From positions 238,675 to 302,674 of the forward strand of contig NZ_JANSGD010000002.1 of assembly GCF_024742075.1 (NCBI RefSeq): DNA of 64,000 nucleotides, read 5' to 3'. How positions within the stretch are numbered: position 1 is the first letter of the stretch; each line of letters starts with the position of its first letter. This stretch comes from Facklamia sp. 7083-14-GEN3 (lineage in GTDB: Bacteria; Bacillota; Bacilli; Lactobacillales; Aerococcaceae). This document shows positions 58,913 through 64,000 of this stretch, in pieces. A program made the position numbers and the translations under genes. Under the pieces are notes generated by a model. It did no database searches, was not told the origin of the DNA, and worked only from the letters and a program-made list of their open reading frames with translations.

Positions 58913-60607
58913 CTAATTCAAATTATTCTCATCTACCATATTTTCTGCAGAACTATTTAACATTTCTTGCTCTTTTGCCTCTAAATATTCCTGTGGATTC
59001 GTTACCTTTTCCCATAAGAGTGATCGATGACTGATATAAACATCATAAACAGCTTTAGATAAAATTCCTATTTGATCTGGAATCGCATCGTAATTATAAG
59101 GATTTTCTGTATAAACAGCTATTGTGTAAGTACCGTAATCCGTTTGAAAAGCTGCCACATCATTTTGCTCTGTCGATCCCACTCCCGTTTTATTCCAAGT
59201 GATTACGTATGGCATATATAAAGAAAGATACCTGTAAGGATTCATCATTAATTTTTGAATTAGTTGCTCATCCCAAGGTTCACCATTGAGTTCATTACGT
59301 GCCATTAAGGCAAAATATCTAGCAGCATCTCCTGGCGAAGTTTGAAACCTACGGTTAGTAGAACCGTGATAATATTTTCCATCTACAAAAGTATCTTTTA
59401 AATCAAATTTATGGACAAAGGGTGTGATCCATTCTCCTTCTCCTGCTACTTCTATTAACATGTTAGCAGCAGTATTATCAGAGTATAAAGCAATCAGATC
59501 CACTAAATAATCTACTGTATATTGTGATCCGCTGGGTTCTCCTTGTATGATTCCAGCACCCGGTACTCGATTTTCATCGGATAAGATAACCAAAGAACTT
59601 GGGGATAAGTCACCGGATTTATAGAGATCATAAATTTTTCCCAGAACGTAAATTTTTTGAGTAGAGGCTGGGAAAAATATTTTATTATTTACTGATACCT
59701 GTGTAAGATGCTCACTATTAACAAAGGAAGCTCCTGCCGTTGCACTAACATAACCTAAATAAGTTTCTAAAGTATCTTCTATATCATCTAAAAGTTCTCT
59801 TTCACTATAATGTGTTAACACATATTCATTATATGATGAGTCTTTTCTAATCCACCCAAGTTCGTCATAACCAAAATATACATGTAACCAAGTTCCATTT
59901 TGATTTGTAAGTTCTTGAGTTACCTCCATTGGACTATCAACCATTTCTTGAGTATCTTGTAGATAACGTGAACTGAACACACCTGGAGGATCTGAGTAAA
60001 TTTTTAAATCAGAGGACTTAATAAGAATACTATACTCAATTGATCTCAAGGTAAAATGCTCTCTTTTTTTATTTGCAGTCATGTAGAAGGGATATTTATT
60101 GACAGCAAAAAGATCTTCAACTTGTTTCATCAATAATTCACTATTAGTTAATTTTGATTTTAGACCTTCTTGATAGTAACCTTTGCTCTTATCTTCTTGG
60201 AACCATCCAGTGAAAGGTAAATTCTCTTGATAAAGAACCTTTTTTAATCCGTCACTTTTCCATGTAAGCTCTGCCACTCCAACTTCTTCCACAATTGGAT
60301 TGCGGTTAATTGGTGAGGTTAAAGTCGCTCTAATAAGTTGAGGTCGATTATAAAATCTTGGCATATATTGATTAGTTAATTCGGATGACAGTGAAACATT
60401 TTCGGTTTCAAAATCCATTTTTAAAATTGGATTTTGAGTCAAATCAAGTTCTACACTTTCAAAATCGATACTACTATCAATCGGTTTTTTAAAAAGGCCT
60501 TCAATTAAATAACGATTGGTGGAAGAAATAAAGGTAAAATAAAGTGTTGAAAAAAGAGTTGCTGTAATTAGAAAAGAAAGTAATTGTTTTTGATAACTAT
60601 CATTCAA
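58913..60607 (-). CDS. Membrane-anchored serine hydrolase (class A beta-lactamase/PBP-like), SH3b-containing
   Basis: 564-aa protein with one N-terminal membrane helix (about 9-30), an unknown extracellular region, an SH3b-like segment at about 200-257 (SILIKSSDLKIYSDPPG ... GTWLHVYFGYDELGWIRKD), and a C-terminal penicillin-recognising domain. The active site is intact: PASTQKIYVL (SxxK, about 315-318), YSDNTAANMLIE (SDN, about 376-378) and WNKTGVG (KTG, 473-475). It may be a peptidoglycan carboxypeptidase or esterase. The order of these domains is unlike the second beta-lactamase-like protein at 36,242. Confidence 0.83.
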   Translation of the reverse strand: MNDSYQKQLLSFLITATLFSTLYFTFISSTNRYLIEGLFKKPIDSSIDFESVELDLTQNPILKMDFETENVSLSSELTNQYMPRFYNRPQLIRATLTSPINRNPIVEEVGVAELTWKSDGLKKVLYQENLPFTGWFQEDKSKGYYQEGLKSKLTNSELLMKQVEDLFAVNKYPFYMTANKKREHFTLRSIEYSILIKSSDLKIYSDPPGVFSSRYLQDTQEMVDSPMEVTQELTNQNGTWLHVYFGYDELGWIRKDSSYNEYVLTHYSERELLDDIEDTLETYLGYVSATAGASFVNSEHLTQVSVNNKIFFPASTQKIYVLGKIYDLYKSGDLSPSSLVILSDENRVPGAGIIQGEPSGSQYTVDYLVDLIALYSDNTAANMLIEVAGEGEWITPFVHKFDLKDTFVDGKYYHGSTNRRFQTSPGDAARYFALMARNELNGEPWDEQLIQKLMMNPYRYLSLYMPYVITWNKTGVGSTEQNDVAAFQTDYGTYTIAVYTENPYNYDAIPDQIGILSKAVYDVYISHRSLLWEKVTNPQEYLEAKEQEMLNSSAENMVDENNLN

Positions 60608-60665
60608 ACTTAGTCGCTCCTTCGCCTTATATCACTGGTTAATATACCAATAACTAATAAAAAAC

Positions 60666-61373
60666 TCAATCCTTACTAATATAATTAAATTTCGGCGTAT
60701 AATAATCTAAAAGTTCTTGAGTAAAGTAAATCGTTGGATAGTCTTGCTCAAAAGTAGATAAACTTAATTGCTCTTTCAAGTCAAGAGGGTCTACATTAAG
60801 ATATAAAGAACGGTCAGAAATAAACGCTTCATACTCATCTTGTAAATTAGCATAGTCATTTTTCTCATATCTTTGATTGGCGATTAACTTAAATACAAAT
60901 TCTTCAAATGCTCTCTCATTAATTCGATCATAAGGATTCCCAGTCAAATTAAGGTGAACTTGGACATAATCTGGGAAAGACATGTTGCTTATTTCAGCCA
61001 TTTTTTTCACTTTTTTTTGATAATCATTTTGAAACTGTAAGAGTTCACTTTGATTAATTATAGTCTGACTGGTTTCAGCATAAAAGGTGAATAAATAGGG
61101 TAGTAGTTGGTCATAAAAATAAAATTCAGTTAAACGATACTTAAGATCATTGTAGAAATAATTTTCTAAATCTTGATAACTATAAATATTCGGAAGATTT
61201 AGATTTAATATCATATCATCTGACAATTCTTTTATGTTTGGATAATATAAATTTGTTATTTCCTTAACTTTTAATTCAACCTGTTTGATTAAAAACTCTT
61301 CTTTTATTTCAAGATACTTCTTTGGAACCAAAATATCCTCTTTTTCAAAATAAGTCTCTACTGCACTAATCAC
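60666..61373 (-). CDS. Helical protein of unknown function, possibly trigger-factor-C-like
   Basis: 235-aa acidic, mostly helical protein. No family motif was recognised with confidence, but a helix-rich segment (INQSELLQFQNDYQKKVKKM near residue 105, then FVFKLIANQRYEKN) vaguely resembles trigger-factor C-terminal or SurA-type chaperone domains. No signal peptide or membrane helix. The GTG start follows AAAGAGGTGAAAAAA; an in-frame upstream TTG is less likely. It lies between the serine hydrolase and rsgA genes. Confidence 0.6.
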   Translation of the reverse strand: MISAVETYFEKEDILVPKKYLEIKEEFLIKQVELKVKEITNLYYPNIKELSDDMILNLNLPNIYSYQDLENYFYNDLKYRLTEFYFYDQLLPYLFTFYAETSQTIINQSELLQFQNDYQKKVKKMAEISNMSFPDYVQVHLNLTGNPYDRINERAFEEFVFKLIANQRYEKNDYANLQDEYEAFISDRSLYLNVDPLDLKEQLSLSTFEQDYPTIYFTQELLDYYTPKFNYISKD

Positions 61374-61471
61374 TTTTTTCACCTCTTTATAATAATATAA
61401 AATTATCAACCTATTTATTATACCTTATCGTTGTCATATAAACTAGCTCATATAGTATTGATAAGAATAGA

Positions 61472-62515
61472 TTAATGGTTATTATTCAGAATTCCTGACT
61501 TAGTAATTACTTTCATTCGTTTATTTGTTTTTCCCTTTTTATTTTTTCGTATAATATATTCCTCATACCGTCTCTCTTTATCTTTATATTTTAAATAACG
61601 ATCATACAACTCTTTTGATAAATCTCCTTTTTCTATTGCTAATTGAATAGCACATCCAGGCTCATTAACATGTGAACAATCATTAAATTTACATTTTAAT
61701 GAAAGGTCATATATACTTTGAAAAAGAAGTGTATCATCTGTCTGTCTATGAGATGCAATAGTTTTAAAACCAGGTGTGTCTATAATATAAGAAGATGTTT
61801 TACTAAGGAAATACATAGATGATGATGTGGTTGTATGCTTACCTTTACCATCACTTCTTACTTTTTGAGTTGACAATTCTTTTTTATTCAAAACTGTGTT
61901 TATCAAAGTAGACTTTCCTACCCCTGAAGATCCGATTAGAATAGACGTTTTTCCTTTTTCAAAAAGATTGATTACTTTTTGTATCGATATAGGATTATAA
62001 ATGGATAATTGAGCGACTTCTATGTTTGGATAAATTTTTAAAATTTCATTTTCAATAATAGACGCTTCTTCATTATAGTCTGATTTTGAAATAATAATAT
62101 GCATATCCTTAGCCATATGATAGAAAGTAGAAACATATCGTTCAAATTTTCCTAAAGAAAATCTTTGATCAGCTGAAATAAGAATAAATATTTGGTCAAC
62201 ATTTGCTGCTACTAATTGTTCTTTATCATTATATGCAAAACTTTTTTTTGATGTACTTTGAGCTTTTGTAATTAAGCTCTCTCTTTCTAGCAAACTAGTT
62301 ATATAGTATTCTCCCTTAACTTTCTCCACTAGCACATAATCTCCAACAACAAAATCACAATTTTTTAAATCCACTCGTACCCAAATTGATTCGTCTTCTT
62401 TATTATGAAGAGTTAGAAATGCATTATTACGTCTTGTGATGCGATAGATATTTAAATTGTTACTTAAACCATATTTAGAAATGTATGAATTAATATCATA
62501 ATCTTTTTTTATCAT
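61472..62515 (-). CDS. rsgA: Ribosome small-subunit-dependent GTPase A (RsgA)
   Basis: 347-aa circularly permuted GTPase that checks late 30S assembly. N-terminal OB fold (residues about 20-75); G4-like IISKSD near 141, before G1 GSSGVGKST near 195; G3 DTPG near 246; zinc-binding C-K-F-N-D-C-S-H ... C near 275-288. The C-terminal tail is Lys-rich. The length exceeds the usual 290-300 residues of the Firmicutes form, so this may be a second copy rather than the housekeeping one. Start supported by TAGGAGACTAATTA. It lies directly downstream of the micro-gene and the rRNA operon on the same strand. Confidence 0.88.
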   Translation of the reverse strand: MIKKDYDINSYISKYGLSNNLNIYRITRRNNAFLTLHNKEDESIWVRVDLKNCDFVVGDYVLVEKVKGEYYITSLLERESLITKAQSTSKKSFAYNDKEQLVAANVDQIFILISADQRFSLGKFERYVSTFYHMAKDMHIIISKSDYNEEASIIENEILKIYPNIEVAQLSIYNPISIQKVINLFEKGKTSILIGSSGVGKSTLINTVLNKKELSTQKVRSDGKGKHTTTSSSMYFLSKTSSYIIDTPGFKTIASHRQTDDTLLFQSIYDLSLKCKFNDCSHVNEPGCAIQLAIEKGDLSKELYDRYLKYKDKERRYEEYIIRKNKKGKTNKRMKVITKSGILNNNH

Positions 62516-62579
62516 TAATTAGTCTCCTATCTAAATTATCCTTTTAGGCTACATAAAGCTATCTATTTTAAGTAAAGAT

Positions 62580-62592
62580 GATGAATTTAGAA
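62580..62592. repeat. 13-bp inverted copy of the micro-gene start region in the rsgA leader
   Basis: GATGAATTTAGAA on the plus strand here is identical to the minus-strand start region of the micro-gene (62765-62777), which includes its ATG. A transcript of the rsgA leader could therefore pair with the micro-gene transcript over 13 nt. Confidence 0.7.
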
Positions 62593-62627
62593 AAAGAAAA
62601 TAAATTCTATAATTGCTTAAATATAAT

Positions 62628-62668
62628 TAAAATAAAAAAGGATCTAAGATTAATCTTAGATCCTTAAA
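62628..62668 (-). terminator. Terminator of the micro-gene
   Basis: AAGGATCTAAGATT pairs with AATCTTAGATCCTT with no loop spacer; on the minus strand a TTTTTTATTTT tract follows. Confidence 0.9.
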
Positions 62669-62674
62669 TATATT

Positions 62675-62776
62675 CTATGACTGATGATAGGGTGGTACAT
62701 AGCGACAAAAAACCCTAGCAAGAGCCCTTTGAAGAGTCTTTAGATTAGAATCTGAATTTTTGTATTCTAAATTCAT
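62675..62776 (-). CDS. 33-residue micro-protein gene with its own promoter and terminator
   Basis: An ATG preceded by GAAAGGAGTGGTGCAAG opens a 33-codon frame ending in TAG: it starts MNLEYKNSDSNLKTL, has a basic middle (QRALARVFCRY) and ends VPPYHQS. It is flanked by a near-consensus promoter (62808-62836) and a strong terminator (62628-62668), so the transcript would be about 160 nt. The product is not hydrophobic and does not look like a type I toxin. I recognise no family. It lies between the tRNA/rRNA operon terminator and rsgA. Alternatives are a leader peptide or a small RNA with an incidental frame. Confidence 0.6.
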   Translation of the reverse strand: MNLEYKNSDSNLKTLQRALARVFCRYVPPYHQS

Positions 62777-62807
62777 CTTGCACCACTCCTTTCAAATTTA
62801 TAAAAAA

Positions 62808-62836
62808 ATTATACATTATAATTGAGAGAAAAACAA
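62808..62836 (-). promoter_or_regulatory. Promoter of the micro-gene
   Basis: On the minus strand TTGTTT and a perfect TATAAT are separated by 17 bp. The -35 overlaps the T tract of the tRNA-operon terminator, so this gene starts right where the tRNA transcript ends. Confidence 0.75.
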
Positions 62837-62871
62837 TAAAAAGCTCCTTCCTACTAAGGAAAGAGCTTTAA
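62836..62871 (-). terminator. Terminator of the rRNA-tRNA operon
   Basis: AAAGCTC-T-TTCCT pairs with AGGAA-G-GAGCTTT around a 4-nt loop; followed by TTTTATTGTTTTT on the minus strand. It follows the last tRNA. Confidence 0.9.
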
Positions 62872-62876
62872 ATGAA

Positions 62877-62962
62877 TAGCGGTGGCCGGGGTCGAACCGG
62901 CACGCCGTGTAACCGGCACTGGATTTTGAGTCCAGCGCGTCTGCCAATTCCGCCACACCGCC
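62877..62962 (-). tRNA. tRNA-Leu (anticodon CAA)
   Basis: 86-nt class II tRNA with a long variable arm. Acceptor GGCGGTG pairs with CACCGCT (one G-U), the anticodon stem CTGGA/TCCAG encloses CTCAAAA, giving CAA. Last tRNA of the operon. CCA not encoded. Confidence 0.93.
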
Positions 62963-62974
62963 GTTATAGATATA

Positions 62975-63045
62975 AGGCGGTAGTCGGATTTGAACCGGCG
63001 ATCAAGGTTTTGCAGACCCGTGCCTTACCACTTGGCTATACCGCC
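62975..63045 (-). tRNA. tRNA-Cys (anticodon GCA)
   Basis: 71 nt. Acceptor GGCGGTA pairs with TACCGCC; loop CTGCAAA gives GCA. The anticodon stem CGGGT/ACCTT has a C-T mismatch at its outer base pair (27-43). CCA not encoded. Confidence 0.93.
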
Positions 63046-63051
63046 ATGAAA

Positions 63052-63123
63052 CTGGGGTAGCTGGATTCGAACCAACGAATCACGGAGTCAAAGTCCGATG
63101 CCTTACCGCTTGGCTATACCCCA
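63052..63123 (-). tRNA. tRNA-Gln (anticodon TTG)
   Basis: 72 nt. Acceptor TGGGGTA pairs with TACCCCA; stem CGGAC around TTTGACT gives TTG. Its charging by GatCAB-type transamidation is expected, as gatCAB is in this window. CCA not encoded. Confidence 0.93.
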
Positions 63124-63141
63124 ATAATAAAAATATAAATA

Positions 63142-63215
63142 GGCGACTGATGGGAATCGAACCCACGAATGTCGGATCCACAAACCGATGCGTTAACCAC
63201 TTCGCCACAATCGCC
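63142..63215 (-). tRNA. tRNA-His (anticodon GTG)
   Basis: 74 nt including the extra 5' G paired with C73, the His identity element. Loop TTGTGGA gives GTG; the last anticodon-stem pair is T-T rather than paired. CCA not encoded. Confidence 0.92.
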
Positions 63216-63228
63216 ATCATATCTTTAA

Positions 63229-63299
63229 CAGGGACTGTAGGAATCGAACCCACACTGACGGTTTTGGAGACCGTTGTTCTACCGTTAAACTAAGTCCCT
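63229..63299 (-). tRNA. tRNA-Trp (anticodon CCA)
   Basis: 71 nt. Acceptor AGGGACT pairs with AGTCCCT; stem ACGGT/ACCGT around CTCCAAA gives CCA. The 3' CCA tail is not encoded. Confidence 0.94.
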
Positions 63300-63333
63300 A
63301 AGAAGGAAAATGGTTAGCAATCCCTATTAAAAA

Positions 63334-63414
63334 TGGAGGGGGGCAGATTCGAACTGCCGAACCCGAAGGAGCGGATTTACAGTCCGCCGCGTTTAGCCAC
63401 TTCGCTACCCCTCC
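63334..63414 (-). tRNA. tRNA-Tyr (anticodon GTA)
   Basis: 81-nt class II tRNA. Acceptor GGAGGGG pairs with CCCCTCC; stem GCGGA/TCCGC around CTGTAAA gives GTA; a variable arm with a CTCCTTCGGG hairpin. CCA not encoded. Confidence 0.94.
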
Positions 63415-63419
63415 AGCAA

Positions 63420-63492
63420 TGGCTTGAGACGGAATCGAACCGCCGACACCTTGAGCTTCAATCAAGTGCTCTACCAACTGAGCTATCAAGCC
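63420..63492 (-). tRNA. tRNA-Phe (anticodon GAA)
   Basis: 73 nt. Acceptor GGCTTGA pairs with TCAAGCC; stem CTTGA/TCAAG around TTGAAGC gives GAA. CCA not encoded beyond the discriminator A. Confidence 0.94.
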
Positions 63493-63498
63493 TAGAAA

Positions 63499-63571
63499 CG
63501 GTCCGGACGGGATTTGAACCCGCGATCTCCTGCGTGACAGGCAAGCATGTTAACCCCTACACCACCGGACC
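63499..63571 (-). tRNA. tRNA-Asp (anticodon GTC)
   Basis: 73 nt. Acceptor GGTCCGG pairs with CCGGACC, discriminator G as expected for Asp; stem CTTGC/GCAGG (with one G-U) around CTGTCAC gives GTC. CCA not encoded. Confidence 0.93.
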
Positions 63572-63583
63572 AATATTTAATTA

Positions 63584-63656
63584 TGGGGAATGACGGGCTC
63601 GAACCGCCGACATCCTGCTTGTAAGGCAGACGCTCTCCCAGCTGAGCTAATTCCCC
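63584..63656 (-). tRNA. tRNA-Val (anticodon TAC)
   Basis: 73 nt. Acceptor GGGGAAT pairs with ATTCCCC; loop CTTACAA gives TAC. CCA not encoded. Confidence 0.93.
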
Positions 63657-63670
63657 GATGACGCTTTTTA

Positions 63671-63742
63671 TGACCCGTACGGGACTCGAACCCGTGTTAC
63701 CGCCGTGAAAGGGCGGTGTCTTAACCGCTTGACCAACGGGCC
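63671..63742 (-). tRNA. tRNA-Glu (anticodon TTC)
   Basis: 72 nt. Acceptor GGCCCGT pairs with ACGGGTC (one G-U); stem CCGCC/GGCGG around CTTTCAC gives TTC. CCA not encoded. Confidence 0.93.
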
Positions 63743-63764
63743 AATAATAAACAATATGATAATA

Positions 63765-63855
63765 CGGAGAGTAAGGGATTCGAACCCTTGAAACGTAGAT
63801 TATACGTTTACACGGTTTCCAACCGTGCTCCTTCGGCCAGCTCGGACAACTCTCC
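63765..63855 (-). tRNA. tRNA-Ser (anticodon GGA)
   Basis: 91-nt class II tRNA with a long variable arm (GTAAACGTATAATCTACGTT). Acceptor GGAGAGT pairs with ACTCTCC; stem CACGG/CCGTG around TTGGAAA gives GGA. CCA not encoded. Confidence 0.94.
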
Positions 63856-63875
63856 ATGCTAACCATTTATCACAA

Positions 63876-63948
63876 CTCCGCCAGTAGGGCTCGAACCTAC
63901 GACATCATGATTAACAGTCATGCGCTCTGCCAGCTGAGCTATGGCGGA
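63876..63948 (-). tRNA. tRNA-Asn (anticodon GTT)
   Basis: 73 nt. Acceptor TCCGCCA pairs with TGGCGGA; stem CATGA/TCATG around CTGTTAA gives GTT. It is the first tRNA after the 5S rRNA, typical of Firmicutes rrn operons. CCA not encoded. Confidence 0.94.
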
Positions 63949-63965
63949 ATAACTTTGATATGACA

Positions 63966-64000
63966 CGCGTGGCAACGTCCTACTCTCACAGGACCAAAGG
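63966..64000 (-). rRNA. 5S rRNA, 3' end (gene continues beyond the window)
   Basis: The last 35 bases, read on the minus strand, contain GAGAGTAGGACGTTGCCACG, the standard 3' end of Firmicutes 5S rRNA. This makes the twelve tRNAs the distal part of an rRNA operon transcribed leftwards. The exact 3' end is approximate. Confidence 0.88.

Noticed and set aside
62870..63866. Several open frames across the tRNA array on both strands
   Set aside because: They arise from tRNA structure and its complement; none has a ribosome site or a recognised protein motif.

Overview
The window is about 64 kb of AT-rich chromosome from a low-GC Gram-positive bacterium. The strongest taxonomic evidence is the run pcrA-ligA-camS-gatC-gatA-gatB, a layout typical of Lactobacillales. 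Other support comes from strong AGGAGG-type ribosome binding sites, GTG and TTG starts, a CamS lipoprotein, an Apf-type LysM muramidase and a long tRNA array behind an rRNA operon with no encoded CCA ends. I would guess an Aerococcaceae- or Carnobacteriaceae-like organism, but the family is not established by the sequence. I saw no insertion sequence, phage, CRISPR array or plasmid gene.

Layout. 1-480: the end of a chromate-transporter-family gene. 0.5-10.5 kb (minus strand): a compact Wzx/Wzy-type surface polysaccharide operon. It starts with galE and continues with a degenerate LytR-CpsA-Psr-like protein, a GT4, a flippase, a polymerase, a Wzz-like protein, a GT2 and a nucleotide-sugar dehydrogenase, followed by a VanY-type carboxypeptidase. 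10.7-13.9 kb (plus): flavodoxin, M29 aminopeptidase, a small membrane protein and another GT4. 13.9-21.3 kb (minus): map, an acyl-ACP thioesterase, a GlsB-like membrane protein, a GT4, a YfmL-like DEAD helicase, a Gfo/Idh/MocA oxidoreductase and an M3 oligopeptidase. 21.4-23.6 kb (plus): a small unknown protein and uvrC. 23.6-33.6 kb (minus): a YitT protein and the gatCAB-camS-ligA-pcrA block.

33.7-46.0 kb (minus): a PurK-like ATP-grasp protein, a GH73 glucosaminidase, an HTH protein, a zinc-ribbon membrane protein with a dead beta-lactamase-like domain, a FtsX-type ABC exporter, an RlmI-like methyltransferase, a secreted unknown and an AgcS symporter. 46.5-49.6 kb: tRNA-Leu, then tex interrupted by an in-frame TAG, then a PPP-type phosphatase. 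49.7-56.8 kb: a Ugp-like sugar/glycerol-phosphate ABC transporter behind a cytosolic 5'-nucleotidase-like enzyme and a beta-CASP hydrolase. 56.9-62.5 kb: the Apf/LysM cell-wall enzyme with a WalR-like box, an ArsR-type regulator (plus strand), an active-site-intact serine hydrolase, an unknown helical protein and an RsgA GTPase. 62.6-64.0 kb: a 33-codon gene with its own promoter and terminator, then twelve tRNAs and the 3' end of a 5S rRNA.

The main themes are envelope assembly (polysaccharide locus, DD-carboxypeptidase, GH73, Apf, two beta-lactamase-fold proteins) and nucleic-acid maintenance (UvrC, LigA, PcrA, Tex, RsgA). The observations most worth checking are the amber codon in tex, the micro-gene at 62,675-62,776 whose start region is a perfect 13-nt inverted copy of the downstream rsgA leader, the family members that have lost catalytic residues (LCP-like, PurK-like, beta-lactamase-like), and the WalR-type direct repeat upstream of the LysM gene. 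No function was confirmed by a database search; family calls rest on motif recognition.
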